A DNA stretch of 56,071 nucleotides from Symbiodinium natans (taxonomy: Eukaryota; Sar; Dinophyceae; Suessiales; Symbiodiniaceae), in contig CAJNDS010000874.1 in assembly GCA_905221605.1 (NCBI GenBank), positions 1 through 56,071 of the forward strand. Direction: 5' to 3'. Shown here in pieces: positions 24,471 to 39,400 of this stretch. The stretch's first letter is position 1; each line of letters starts with the position of its first letter. The notes under the pieces were generated by a model. It did not search any database and was not told the DNA's origin. It saw only the letters and a program-made list of their open reading frames with translations. The translations under genes were made by a program, and so were the position numbers.

Positions 24471-24999
24471 TAACCCTACCTACAATTAAGCAAAAAACAC
24501 ACATCTCCCCAAGTAGGGTTAACCCTAGACCCGTCGAAGACCTTACAATTAAGTAAACAACACACGTCTCCCCAAGTAGGGTTAACCCTAGACCCGCCGA
24601 AGTTCTTACAATTAAGTAAACAACACACATCTCCCCAAGTAGGGTTAACCCTAGACCCACCGAAGACCTTTCAATTAAGTAAACAACACACATCTCCCCA
24701 AGTAGGGTTAACCCTAGACCCACCGAAGACTTTGCAATTAAGTAAACAACGCACATCTTCCCAAGTAGGGTCAACCCTAGACCCGCCGAACACCTTACAA
24801 TTAAGTAAACAGCACACAGCTCCCCAAGTAGGGATAACCCTAGACACGCCGAAGACCTTACAATTAACTAAACACCGCACATCGACCTTACAATTCAGTA
24901 AACAACACACAACTCCCCAAGTAGGGTTAACCCTAGACCCGCCGAAGACCTTTCAATTAAGTAAACAACACACATCTCCCCAAGTAGGGTTAACACTAG

Positions 25000-27720
25000 A
25001 CCTGCCGAAGACCTTACAATTATGTAAACAACATACATCTTCCCAAGTAGGGTTAACCCTAGACCCGCCGAAGACCTTACAATTAAGTAAACAACACGCA
25101 TCTCCCCAAGTAGGGTTAACCCTAGACCCGCCGAAGACCTTACAATTAAGTAAACAACACACATCTCCCCAAGTGGGGTTAACCCTAGACCCGCCGAAGA
25201 CCTTACAATTAAGTAAACAACACACATCTCACCAAGTAGGGATAACCCTAGACCCGCCAAAGACCTTACAATTAAGTAAACAACACACATCGCCCCAAGT
25301 AGGGTTAACCCTAGACCCGCCGAAGACCTTACAATTAAGTAAACAACACACATCGCCCCAAGTGGGGTTAACCCTAGACCCGCCGAAGACCATACAATTA
25401 AGTAAACAACACACATCTCCCCAAGTAATGTTAACCCTACACCAGCCGAAGACCTTACAATTAAGTAAACAACACACATCCTCCCAAGTAGTGTGAACCC
25501 TAGACCCGTCGAAGACCTTACAATTAAGTAAACAACACACATCTCCCCAAGCAGGGTTAACCCTAGACCCGCCGAAGACCTTACAATTAAGTAAACAACA
25601 CACATCTCCCCAAGTGGGGTTAACCCTAGACCCGCCGAAGACCTTACAATTAAGTAAACAACACAATTGTCCCCAAATGGGGTTAACCCTAGACCCGCCG
25701 AAGACCTTACAATTCAGTAAACTAAGCACATCTCCCCAAAGAGGGTTAACCCTAGACCCGCCGAAGACCTTACAATTAGGTGAACGACACACATCTCCCC
25801 AAGTAGGGTGCACCCTAGACCTGCCGAAGACCTTACAATTAAGTAAACAACACACATCTCCCCAAGTTGTGTTAACCCTAGACCCGCCGAAGACCTTACA
25901 ATTAAGTAAACAACACACATCTCCCCAAGTTGTGTTAACCCTAGACCCGCCGAAGACCTTACAATTCAGTAAACAACACACATCTCCCCAAATAGGGTTA
26001 ACCCTAGGCCCGCCGAAGACCTTACAATTAGGTAAACAACACACATCTCTCCAAGGAGGGTTAACCCTAGACCCGCCGAAGACCTTACAATTAGGTAAAC
26101 AACATACATCTCCCTAAGTAGGGCTAGCCCTAGACCCGCCGAAGACCTTACAATTAAGTAAACAACACACATCTCCCCAAGTAATGTTAACCCTAGACCC
26201 GCCGAAGACCTTACAATTAAGTAAACAACACACATCTCCCCAAGTGGGGTTAACCCTAAACCCGCCGAAGACCTTACAATTAAGTAAACAACACACATCT
26301 CACCAAGTAGGGTTAACCCTAGACCCGCCGAAGACCTTACAATTAAGTAAACAACACACATCTCCCCAAGTACGGCTAACCCTAGACCCGCCGAAGACCT
26401 TACAATTAAGTAAACAACACACATCTCCCCAAGTAGGGTTAACCCTAGACCCGCCGAAGACCTTACAATTAAGTAAACAACACACATCTCCCCAAGTGGG
26501 GTTAACCCTAGACCTGCCGAAGACCTTACAATTAAGTAAACAACACACATCTCCCCAAGTAGGGTTAACACTAGACCCGCCGAAGACCTTACAATTAAGT
26601 AAACAACACACATCTCCCCAAGTAGGGTTAACACTAGACCTGCCGAAGACCTTACAATTAAGTAAACAACATACATCTTCCCAAGTAGAGTTAACCCTAG
26701 ACCCGCCGAAGACCTTACAATTAAGTAAACAACACGCATCTCCCCAAGTAGGGTTAACCTAGACCCGCCGAAGACCTTACAATTAAGTAAACAACACACA
26801 TCTCCCCAAGTGGGGTTAACCCTAGACCCGCCGAAGACCTTACAATTAAGTAAACAACACACATCTCACCAAGTAGGGTTAACCCTAGACCCGCCGAAGA
26901 CCTTACAATTAAGTAAACAACACACATCTTCCCAAGTAGTGTGAACCCCAGACCCGCAGAAGACCTTACAATTAAGTAAACAACACACATCTCCCCAAGT
27001 AGGGTTAACCCTAGACCCGCCGAAGACCTTACAATTAATTAAACAACACATATCTCCCCAAGTAGAGTTAACCCTAGACCTGCCGAAGACCTTACAATTA
27101 AGTAAACAACACACATCTCCCCAAGTAGGGTTAACACTAGACCCGCCGAAGACCTTACAATTAAGTAAACAACACACATCTCCCCAAGTACGGCTAACCC
27201 TAGACCCGCCGAAGACCTTACAATTAAGTAAACAACACACATCTCCCCAAGTAATGTTAACCCTAGACCCGCCGAAGACCTTACAAGTAAGTAAACAACA
27301 CACATCTCCCCAAGTAGGGTTAAGTAGGGTTAACCCTAGACCCGCCGAAGACCTTACAATTAAGTAAACAACACACATCTCACCAAGTAGGGTTAACCCG
27401 AGACGCGCAGAAGACATTACAATGAAGAAAGCAACACACATGTCACCAAGTAGGGTTAACCCTAGGCCCGCCGAAGACCTTACAATTAAGTAAACAACAC
27501 ACATCTCCCCAAGTAGGGTTAACACTAGACCCGCCGAAGACCTTACAATTAAGTAAACAACACACATCTCACCAAGTAGGGTTAACCCTAGACCCGCCGA
27601 AGACCTTACAATTAAGTAAGCAACACACATCTCCACAAGTAGGGTTAACCCTAGACCCGCAGAAGATCAACACACATCTCCCCAAGTAGGGTGAACCCTA
27701 GACCCGCCGAAGACCTTACA
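25000..27720 (+). repeat. Duplicated segment D2, copy A
   Basis: It matches about 34200-36480 at offset 9,082, then 9,081 bp. The one-base step is a single C lost at about 34796. Markers include AACACAATTGTCCCC, AAGTTGTGTTAACCC (twice), AGGTGAACGACACA and CGCAGAAGATCAACACACAT. Two units near 25100-25300 are missing in copy B. Confidence 0.85.
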
Positions 27721-27779
27721 ATTAAGTAAACAACACACATCTCCCCAAGTAGGGTTAAGTAGGGTTAACCTTAGACCCG

Positions 27780-30700
27780 CCGAAGACCTTACAATTAAGT
27801 AAACAACACGCATCTCCCCAAGTAGGGTTAAGTAGGGTTAACCCTGGACCCGCCGAAGACCTTACAATTAAGTAAAAAACACACATCCCCCCAAGTAGGT
27901 GCCGAAGACCTTACAATCAAGTAAACAACACACATCTCCCCAAGTAGTGTTAACCCTAGACCCGCCGAAGACCTTATAATTAAGTAAACAACACACATCT
28001 CCCCAAGTAGGGTTAACCCTAGACCCGCCGAAGACCTTACAATTAAGTAAACAACACACATCTCCCCAAGTAGAGTTAACCCTAGACCCGCCGAAGACCT
28101 TACAATTAAGTAAACAACACACATCTCCCCAAGTGGGTTAACCCTAGACCCGCCGAAGACCTTACAGTTAAGTAAACAACACACATCTCCCCAAGTGGGG
28201 TTAACCCTAGACCCGCCGAAGACCTTACAATTAAGTAGACAACACACATCCCCCCAAGTGGGGTTAACCCTAGACCCGCCGAAAACATGATAATTAAGAA
28301 CACAACACACATCTCCCCAAGTAGGGTTAACCCTAGACCCGCCGAAGACCTTACAGTTAAGTAAACAACACAAATCTCCCCAAGTAGGGTTAACCCAAGA
28401 CCCGCCGAAGACCTTACAATTAAGTAAACAACACACATCTCCCCAAGTGGGGTTAACCCTAAACCCGCCGAAGACCTTACAATTAAGTAAACAACACACG
28501 TCTCCCAAAGTGTGGTTAACCCTAGACCCGCCGAAGACCTTACAATTTCGTAAACAACACACATCTCCCCAAGTAGGGTTAACCCTGGACCCGCCGAAGA
28601 CCTTACAATAAAGTAAACAACACACATCTCCTCAAGTAGGGTTAACCCTAGACCCGCCGAAGACCCCACAATTAAATAAACAACATACATCTTCCCAAGT
28701 AGGGCTAACCCTAGACCCGCCGAAGACCTTACAATTAAGTAAACAACACACATCTCCCCAAGTAGGGTGAACCCTAGACCAGCCGAAGACCTTACAATTA
28801 AGTAAACAACACACATCTCCCCAGGTAGGGTTAACCCTAGACCCGCCGAAGACCTTACAATTAAGTAAACAACACACATCTCCCCAAGTAGGGTGAACCC
28901 TAGACCCGCCGAAGACCTTACAAGTAAGTAAACAACACACATCTCCCCAAGTAGGGTTAACCCTAGACCCGCCCAAGACCTTACAACTAAGTAAACAACA
29001 CGCATCTCCCCAAGTAGGGTTAACCCTAGACCCGCCGAAGACCTTACAATTAAGTAAACAACACACATCTCCCCAAGTAGGGTTAACCCTAGACCCGCCG
29101 AAGACCTTACAATTAAGTAAACAACACACATCTCCCCAAGTAGGGTTAACCCTAGACGCGCCGAAGACCTTACAATTAAGTAGACAACACGCATCTCCTC
29201 AAGTAGGGTTAACCCTAGACCCGCCGAAGACCCTACAATTAAGTAAACAACACGCATCTCCCCAAGTAGGGTTAACCCTAGACCCGCCGAAGACCCTACA
29301 ATTAAGTAAAAAACACACATCTCCCCAAGTAGGGTTAACCCTAGACGTGCCGAAGACCTTACAATTAAGTAAACAGCACACATCTCCCCAAGTAGGGTTA
29401 ACCCTAGACCCGCCGAAGACCTTACAATTAAGTAAACAACACACATCTGCCCAGGTGGGGTTAGCCCTAGACCCGCCGAAGACCTTACAATTAAGTAAAC
29501 AACACACATCTCCCCAAGTAGGGACAACCCTAGACCCGCCGAAGACCTTACAATTAAGTAAACAACACACATTTCTCAAAGTGGGCTTAACCCAAGACCC
29601 GCCGAAGACCTTACAATTAAGTAAACAACACACTTCTTCCCAAGTGGGGTTAACCCTAGATCCGCCGAAGACCTTACAATTAAGTAAACAACACACATCT
29701 CCCCAAGTGGGGTTAACCCTAGACCCGCCGAAGACCTTACAATTAAGTAAACAACACACATCTCCCCAAGTAGGGTTAACCCTAGACTCGCCGAAGACCT
29801 TACAATTAAGTAAACAACACACATCTCCCCAGGTGGGGTTAGCCCTAGACCCGCCGAAGACCTTACAATTAAGTAAGCAACGCACATCTCCCCAAGTCGG
29901 GTTAACCCTAGACCCGCCGAAGACCTTACAATTAAGTAAACAACACACATCTCGCCAAGTAGGGTTAACCCTAGACCCGCCGAAGACCTTACAATTAAGT
30001 AAACAACACACATCTCCCCAAGTAGAGTTAACCCTAGACCCGCCGAAGACCTTACAATTAAGTAAACAACACACATCTCCCAAGTGGGGTTAACCCCAGA
30101 CCCGCCGAAGACCTTACAATTAAGTAAACAACACACATCTTCCCAAGTAGGGATAACCCTAGACCCGCCGAAGACCTTACAATGAAGTAAACAACACACA
30201 TCTCCCCAAGTGGGGTTAACCCTAGACCCGCCGAAGACCTGACAATGAAGTACACAACACACATCTCCCCAAGTAGGGTTAACCCTAGACCCGCCGAAGA
30301 CCTTACAATTAAGTAAACAACACACATCTCCCAAAGTGGGCTTAACCCTAGACCCGCCGAAGACCTTACAATTAAGTAAACAACACACAACTCCCCAAGT
30401 AATGTTAACCCTAGACCCGCCGAAGACCTTACAATTAAGTAAACAACGCACGTCTGCCCAAGTAGGTTTAACCCTAGACCCGCCGAAGACCTTACAATTA
30501 AGTAAACAACACACATCTCTCGAAGTGGGGTTAACCCTAGACCCTTCGAAGACCTTGCAATTAAGTAAACAACACACATCTCCACAAGTGGGGTTAACCC
30601 TAGACCCGCTGAAGACCTTACAATTAAGTAAACAACCACATCTCCAAAAGTAGGATTAACGCTAGACCCGCCGAAGGCCTTACAATTAAGTAAACAACAC

Positions 30701-32110
30701 ACATCTCCCCAAGGAGGGCAAACCCTAGACCCGCCGAAGACCTTACAAGGAAGTAAACAACACACATCTCCCCAAGTAGGGTTAAGGAGGAATAACCCTA
30801 GATCCTCCGAAGTCCTTAAAATAAAGTAAACAACACACTTTTCCCAAGTAGGGCTAACCCTAGACCCGCCGAAGACCTTACAATTAAGTAAACAACACAC
30901 ATCTCCCCAAGTGGGGTTAACCCTAGACCCGCCGAAGACCTTACAATTAAGTAAACAACACACATCTCCCCAAGTAGGGTCAACCCTAGACCCGCCGAAG
31001 ACCTTACAATTAAGTAAACAACACACATCTCCCCAAGTAGGGTTCACCCTAGACCCGCCGAAGACCTTACCATTAAGTAAACAACACACATCTCCCCAAG
31101 TAGGGTGAACCCTAGACCCGCCGAAGACCTTACAATTAAGTAAACAACACACATCTCCCCAAGTAGGGTTAACCCTAGACCCGCCGAAGACCTTACAATT
31201 AAGTAAACAACACACATCTCCCCAAGTGGGGTTAACCCTAGACCCGCCGAAGACCTTACAATTAAGTAAACAACACACATCTCCCCAAGTAGGGTTAACC
31301 GTAGGCCCGCCGAAGACCTTACAATTAAGTAAACAACACACATCGCCCCAAGTGGGGTTAACCCTAGACCCGCCAAAGACCATACAATTAAGTAAACAAC
31401 ACACATCGCCCCAAGTAATGTTAACCCTAGACACACCAAAAACCTTACAATTAAGTAAACAACACACATCTCCCCAAGTAGGGTTAACCCTAGGCCCGCC
31501 GAAGACCTTACAATTAAGTAAACAGCACACATCTCTCAAAGTGGGGTTAACCCTAGACCCTTCGAAGACATTGCAATTAAGTAAACAACACACATCTCCC
31601 CAAGTGGGGTTAACCCTAGACCCGCCGAAGACCTTACAATTAAGTAAACAACACACATCTCCCCAAGTGGGCTTCACCCTAGACCCGCCGAAGACCTTAC
31701 AATTAAGTAAACAACACACATCTCCCCAAGTAGGGTTAACCCTAGACCCGCCGAAGACCTTACAATTAAGTAAACAACACACATCTCCCCAAGTGGGGTT
31801 AACCCTAGACCCGCCGAAGACCTTACAATTAAGTAGACAACACACATCTCCCCAAGTGGGCTTCACCCTAGACACGCCGAAGACCTTACAATTAAGTAAA
31901 AAGCACACATCCTGCCAAGTAGGATTAACCCTAGACCCGCCGAAGACCTTACAATTAAGTAAACAACACACATCCTCCCAAGTAGTGTGAACCCTAGACC
32001 CGTCGAAGACCTTAAAATGAAGTAAGCAACACACATCTCCCCAAGTAGGGTGAACCCTAGACCCGCCGAAGACCTTACAATTAAGTAAACAACACACATC
32101 TCCCCAAGTA
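27780..32110 (+). repeat. Duplicated segment D1, copy B
   Basis: Partner of 20270-24470. Base differences in the first 1.7 kb are few (for example CATCCCCCC for CATCTCCCC near 27886), so the duplication is recent relative to general unit divergence. The downstream part contains the longest continuous pseudo-ORF (30058-32172, minus strand). Confidence 0.85.
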
Positions 32111-32172
32111 GGGTTAAGTAGGGTTAACCCTAGACCCGTCGAAGACCTTACAATTAAGTAAACAACACACAT
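30058..32172 (-). other. Longest pseudo-ORF of the array (704 codons), not called as a gene
   Basis: The frame is a run of 21-residue repeats. It contains both repeat versions seen on the minus strand (CCLLNCKVFGGSRVNPTWGDV and CVVYLIVRSSAGLGLTLLGEM), which are the same DNA read in two frames. It switches between them wherever a unit has a 10-bp duplication or a single-base indel. Real repeat proteins do not change frame repeatedly while staying open. Similar frames of 250-550 codons occur throughout 10.1-53.3 kb, plus a plus-strand version (LTLDPPKTLQLSKQHTSPQVG). No signal peptide, start context or neighbouring gene supports expression. Confidence 0.7.
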
Positions 32173-34199
32173 CTCCCCAAGTAGAGTTAAGTAGGGTTAA
32201 CCCTAGACCCGCCGAAGACCTTACAAGTAAGTAAACAACACACATCTCCCCAAGTAGGGTTAACCCTACACCCGCCCAAGACCTTACAATTAAGTAAACA
32301 ACACACATGTCCCCAAGTAGGGTTTACCCTAGACCCGCCGAAGACCTTACAATTAAGTAAACAACACACATCTCCCCAAGTAGGGTTAAGTAGGGTTAAC
32401 CCTAGACCCGCCGAAGACCTTACAATTAAGTAAACAACACACATCTCCCCAAGTAGGGTTAACCCTAGACCCGCCGAAGACCTTACAATCAAGTAAGCAA
32501 CACACGTCTCCCCAAGTAGGGTTAACCCTAGACCCGCCTAAGACGTTTTACTTATGTGAACAACACACATCTCCCCAAGTAGGGTTAACCCTAGACCCGC
32601 CAAAAACCTTACAATTAAGTAAACAACACACATCTCCCCAAGTAGGGTTAACCCTAGACCCGCCAAAAACCTTACAATTAAGTAAACAACACACATCTCC
32701 CCAAGTAGTGTTAACCCTAGACCCGCCGAAGACCTTACAATTAAGTAAACAACACACATCTTCCCAAGTAGGGTTAAGTAGGGTTAACCCTAAACCCGCC
32801 AAAAACCTTACAATTAAGTAAACAATACACATCTCCCCATGTTGGGTTAACCCTAGGCCCGCCGAAGACCTTACAATTAAGTAAACAACACACATCTCTC
32901 CAAGTAGGGTTAACCCTAGACCCGCCGAAGACCTTACAATTAAGTAAACAACACACATCTCCCCAAGTAGGGTGAACCCTAGACCCGCCGAAGACCTTAC
33001 AATTAAGTAAACAACACACATCTCCCCAAGTGGGCTTCACCCTAAACCCACCGAAGACCTTACAATTGAGTAAACAACCACATCTCCCAAGTAGGATTAA
33101 CGCTAGAATCACCGAAGACCTTACAATTAAGTAAACAGCACACAGCTCCCCAAGTAGGGATAACCCTAGACCCGCCGAAGACCTTACAATTAACTAAACA
33201 CCGCACATCTCCCCAAGTAGGGTCAACCCTAGACCCGCCGACGACCTTACAATTCAGTAATCAACACACAACTCCCCAAGTAGGGTTAACCCTAGACCCG
33301 CCGAAGACCTTTCAATAAAGTAAACAACACACATCTCCCCACGTAGGGATAACCCTAGACCCGATGAAGACCTTACAATTAAGTAAACAACACACATCTC
33401 CCCAAGTAGAGTTAAGTAGGGTTAACCCTAGACCTGCCCAAGACCCTACAAGTAAGTAAGCAACACACATCTTCCCAAGTAGGGTTAACCCTAGACACAT
33501 CTCCCCAAGTAGGGTGAACCCTAGACCCGCCGAAGACCTTACAATTAAGTAAACAACACACATCTCCCCAAGTAGGGTTAACCCTAGACCCGCCAAAGAC
33601 CTTACAATTAAGTAAACAACACACATCTCCCCAAGTACGGCTAACCCTAGACCCGCCGAAGACCTTACAATTAAGTAAACAACACACATCTCCCCAAGTA
33701 GGGTTAACCCTAGACCCGCCGAAGACCTTACAATTAAGTAAACAACACACATCTCTCCAAGTAGGGTTAACCCTAGACCCGCCGAAGACCTTACAATTAA
33801 GTAAACAACACACATCTCCCCAAGTAGGGTTAACACTAGACCCGCCGAAGACCTTACAATTAAGTAAACAACATACATCTTCCCAGTAGGGTTAACCCTA
33901 GACCCGCCGAAGACCTTACAATTAAGTAATCAACACCAAGTAGGGTTAACCCTAGACCCGCCAAAGACCTTACAATTAAGTAAACAACACAATTCTCCCC
34001 AAGTGGGGTTAACCCTAGACCCGCCGAAGACCTTACAATTAAGTAAACAACACACATCTCACCAAGTAGGGTGAACCCTAGACCCGCCGAAGACCTTACA
34101 ATTAAGTAAACAACACACAGCTCCCCAAGTAGGGTTAACACTAGACCCGCCGAAGACCTTACAATTAAGTAAACAACACACATCTCCCCAAGTAGGGTT

Positions 34200-36480
34200 A
34201 ACACTAGACCTGCCGAAGACCTTACAATTAAGTAAACAACATACATCTTCCCAAGTAGGGTTAACCCTAGACCCGCCGAAGACCTTACAATTAAGTAAAC
34301 AACACGCATCTCCCCAAGTAGGGTTAACCCTAGACCCGCCGAAGACCTTACAATTAAGTAAACAACACACATCGCCCCAAGTGGGGTTAACCCTAGACCC
34401 GCCGAAGACCTTACAATTAAGTAAACAACACACATCGCCCCAAGTGGGGTTAACCCTAGACCCGCCGAAGACCATACAATTAAGTAAACAACACACATCT
34501 CCCCAAGTAATGTTAACCCTACACCAGCCGAAGACCTTACAATTAAGTAAACAACACACATCCTCCCAAGTAGTGTGAACCCTAGACCCGTCGAAGACCT
34601 TACAATTAAGTAAACAACACACATCTCCCCAAGCAGGGTTAACCCTAGACCCGCCGAAGACCTTACAATTAAGTAAACAACACACATCTCCCCAAGTGGG
34701 GTTAACCCTAGACCCGCCGAAGACCTTACAATTAAGTAAACAACACAATTGTCCCCAAGTAGGGTTAACCCTAGACCCGCCGAAGACCTTACAATTAGTA
34801 AACTAAGCACATCTCCCCAAAGAGGGTTAACCCTAGACCCGCCGAAGACCTTACAATTAGGTGAACGACACACATCTCCCCAAGTAGGGTGCACCCTAGA
34901 CCTGCCGAAGACCTTACAATTAAGTAAACAACACACATCTCCCCAAGTTGTGTTAACCCTAGACCCGCCGAAGACCTTACAATTAAGTAAACAACACACA
35001 TCTCCCCAAGTTGTGTTAACCCTAGACCCGCCGAAGACCTTACAATTCAGTAAACAACACACATCTCCCCAAATAGGGTTAACCCTAGGCCCGCCGAAGA
35101 CCTTACAATTAGGTAAACAACACACATCTCTCCAAGGAGGGTTAACCCTAGACCCGCCGAAGACCTTACAATTAGGTAAACAACATACATCTCCCTAAGT
35201 AGGGCTAGCCCTAGACCCGCCGAAGACCTTACAATTAAGTAAACAACACACATCTCCCCAAGTAATGTTAACCCTAGACCCGCCGAAGACCTTACAATTA
35301 AGTAAACAACACACATCTCCCCAAGTGGGGTTAACCCTAAACCCGCCGAAGACCTTACAATTAAGTAAACAACACACATCTCACCAAGTAGGGTTAACCC
35401 TAGACCCGCCGAAGACCTTACAATTAAGTAAACAACACACATCTCCCCAAGTACGGCTAACCCTAGACCCGCCGAAGACCTTACAATTAAGTAAACAACA
35501 CACATCTCCCCAAGTAGGGTTAACCCTAGACCCGCCGAAGACCTTACAATTAAGTAAACACACACTCCCCAAGTGGGGTACCCTAGACCTGCCGAAGACC
35601 CCCAATTAAGTAAACATTACACTCCCCAAGTAGGGTTAACACTAGACCCGCCGAAGACCTTACAATTAAGTACAACAAGACCTTACATTAAGTAAACAAC
35701 ACACATCTCCCCAAGTAGGGTTAACACTAGACCCGCCGAAGACCTTACAATTAAGTAAACAACACACATCTCCCCAAGTGGGGTTAACCCTAGACCCGCC
35801 GAAGACCTTACAATTAAGTAAACAACACACATCTCACCAAGTAGGGTTAACCCTAGACCCGCCGAAGACCTTACAATTAAGTAAACAACACACATCTTCC
35901 CAAGTAGTGTGAACCCCAGACCCGCAGAAGACCTTACAATTAAGTAAACAACACACATCTCCCCAAGCAGGGTTAACCCTAGACCCGCCGAAGACCTTAC
36001 AATTAATTAAACAACACATATCTCCCCAAGTAGAGTTAACCCTAGACCTGCCGAAGACCTTACAATTAAGTAAACAACACACATCTCCCCAAGTAGGGTT
36101 AACACTAGACCCGCCGAAGACCTTACAATTAAGTAAACAACACACATCTCCCCAAGAACGGCTAACCCTAGACCCGCCGAAGACCTTACAATTAAGTAAA
36201 CAACACACATCTCCCCAAGTAGGGTTAACACTAGACCCGCCGAAGACCTTACAATTAAGTAAACAACACACATCTCCCCAAGTAGGGTTAACACTAGACC
36301 CGCCGAAGACCTTACAATTAAGTAAACAACACAAATCTCACCAAGTAGGGTTAACCCTAGACCCGCCGAAGACCTTACAATTGAGTAAGCAACACACATC
36401 TCCACAAGTAGGGTTAACCCTAGACCCGCAGAAGATCAACACACATCTCCCCAAGTAGGGTGAACCCTAGACCCGCCGAA
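34200..36480 (+). repeat. Duplicated segment D2, copy B
   Basis: Partner of 25000-27720. The offset falls to 8,968 and then 8,769 bp towards its right end because of further deletions, including the disrupted stretch at 35555-35695. Its CGCAGAAGATCAAC end marker (36428) recurs at about 37588 and, slightly changed, at 40648. Confidence 0.8.
35555..35695 (+). other. Cluster of small deletions in two or three units
   Basis: Compared with its D2 partner around 26470-26640, this stretch has lost several 1-4-base pieces (GTAAACACACACTCCCC, GGGGTACCCTAG, GACCCCCAATTAAG, ACATTACACTCCCC) and has a broken duplication, TACAACAAGACCTTACATT. The density of indels is far above the rest of the array. Confidence 0.6.
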
Positions 36481-39400
36481 GACCTTACAATTAAGTAAAC
36501 AACACACATCTCCCCAAGTAGGGGTGAACCCTAGACCCGCCGAAGACCTTACAATTAAGTAAACAACACACATCTCCCCAAGTAGGGTTAACCCTAGACC
36601 CGCCGAAGACCTTACAATTAAGTAAACAACACACATCTCCCCAAGTAGGGTTAAGTAGGGTTAACCCTAGACCCGCCGAAGACCTTACAATTAAGTAAAC
36701 AACACACATCTCCCCAAGTAGGGTTAAGTAGGGTTAACCCTAGACCCGCCGAAGACCTTACAATTAAGTAAACAACACACATCTCCCCAAGTAGGGTTAA
36801 GTAGGGTTAACCCTAGACCCGCCGAAGACCTTACAATTGAGTAAACAACATACATCTTTCTCAAGTAGGGCTAACCCTAGACCCGCCGAAGACCTTACAA
36901 TTAAGTAAACAACACACATCTCCCCAAGTAGGGTTAACCCTAGACCCGCCGAAGACCTTACAATTAAGTAAACAACACACATCTCCCCAAGTGGGGTTAA
37001 CCCTAGACCTGCCGAAGACCTTACAATTAAGTAAACAACACACATCTCCCCAAGTAGGGTTAACACTAGACCCGCCGAAGACCTTACAATTAAGTAAACA
37101 ACACACATCTTCCCAAGTAGGGTTAACACTAGACCCGCCGAAGACCTTACAAGTTAGTAAACAACATACATCTTCCCAAGTAGGGTTAACCCTAGACCCG
37201 CCGAAGACCTTACAAGTAAGTAAACAACACACATCTCCCCAAGTAGGGTTAAGTAGGGTTAACCCTAGACCCGCCGAAGACCTTACAGTTAAGTAAACAC
37301 ACACATCTCCCCAAGTAGTGTGAACCCTAGACCCTCCGAAGACATTACAATGAAGAAAGCAACACACATGTCAACAAGTAGGGTTAACCCTAGACCCGCC
37401 GAAGACCTTACAATTAAGTAAACAACACACATCTCCCCAAGTAGGGTTAACACTAGACCCGCCGAAGACCTTACAATTAAGTAAACAACACAAATCTCAC
37501 CAAGTAGGGTTAACCCTAGACCCGCCGAAGACCTTACAATTGAGTAAGCAACACACATCTCCACAAGTAGGGTTAACCCTAGACCCGCAGAAGATCAACA
37601 CACATCTCCCCAAGTAGGGTGAACCCTAGACCCGCCGAAGACCTTACAATTAAGTAAACAACACACATCTCCCCAAGTGGGGTGAACCCTAGACCTGCCG
37701 AAGACCTTACAATTAAGTAAACAACACAATTCTCCCCAAGTAGGGTTAACCCTAGGCCCGCAGAAGACCTTACAATTAAGTAAACAACACACATCTCTCC
37801 AAGTTGTGTTAACCCTAGACCCGCCGAAGACCTTACAATTAAGTAAACAACACACATCTCCCCAAGTGGGGTTAACCCTAGACCCGCCGAAGACCTTACA
37901 ATTAAGTAAACAACACACATCTCCCCAAGTGGGGTTAACCCTAGACCTGCCGAAGACCTTACTTACTTAAGTAAACAACACAATTCTGCCCAAGTAGGGT
38001 GCACCCTAGACCCGCCGAAGACCTTACAATTAGGTAAACAACACACATCTCCCCAAGTGGGGTTAACCCTAGACCCGCCGAAGACCTTACAATTCAGTAA
38101 ACTAAGCACATCTCCCCAAAGAGGGTTAGCCCTAGACCCGCCGAAGACCTTGCAATTATGTAGACAACACACATCTCCCCATGTAGGGTTAACCCTAGGC
38201 ACGCCGAAGACCTTACAATTAAGTAAGCAACACACATCTCTCCAAGTAGGGTTAACCCTAGACCCGCCGAAGACCTTACAATTAGGTAAACAACATACAT
38301 CTTCCCATGTAGGGCTAGCCCTAGACCTGCCGAAGACCTCACAATTAAGTAAACAACACACATCTCCCCAAGTAATGTTAACCCTAGACCCGCAGAAGAC
38401 CTTACAATTAAGTAAACAACACACATCTCGCCAAGTAGGGTTAACCCTAGACTCGCCGAAGACCTTACAATTAAGTAAACAACATACATCTTTCTCAAGT
38501 AGGGCTAACCCTAGACCCGCCGAAGACCTTACAATTAAGTAAACAGCACACATCTCCCCAAGTAGGGTTAACCCTAGACCCGCCGAAGACCTTACAATTT
38601 AGTAAACAACACACATCTCGCCAAGTAGGTTTAACCCTGGACCCGCCGAAGACCTTACAATTAAGTAAACAACACACATCTCCCCAAGTGGGGTTAACCC
38701 TAAACCCGCCGAAGACCTTACAATTAAGTAAACAACACACATCTCACCAAGTAGGGTTAACCCTAGACCCGCCGAAGACCTTACAATTAAGTAAACAACA
38801 CACATCTCCCCAAGTAGAGTTAACCCTAGACCCGCCGAAGACCTTACAATTAAGTAAATGACACACACCTCCCCAAGTGGGTTAACCCTAGACCCGCCGA
38901 AGACCTTACAGTTAAGTAAGCAACACACATCTCCCCAAGTGGGGTTAACCCTAGACCCGCCGAAGACCTTACAATTAAGTAAACAACACACATCTCCCCA
39001 AGTGGGGTTAACCCTAGACCCGCCGAAGACCTCACAATTAAGTAAACAACACCAAGTAGGGTTAACCCTAGACCCGCCGAAGACCTTACAATTAAGTAAA
39101 CAACACACATCTCCCCAAGTAGGATTAACCCTAGACCCGCCGAAGACCTTACAATTAAGTAAACAACACACATCTCCCCAAGTGGGGTTAATCCTAGACC
39201 CGCCGAAGACCTTACAATTAAGTAAAAAACACACATCTCGCCAAGTGGGGTTAACCCTAGACCCGCCGAAGACCTTACAATTGAGTAAACAACACACATC
39301 TCCCCAAGTAGGGTTAACACTAGACCCGCCGAAGACCTTACAATTTAGTAAACAACATACATCTTCCCAAGTAGGGTTAACCCTAGACCCGCCGAAGACC

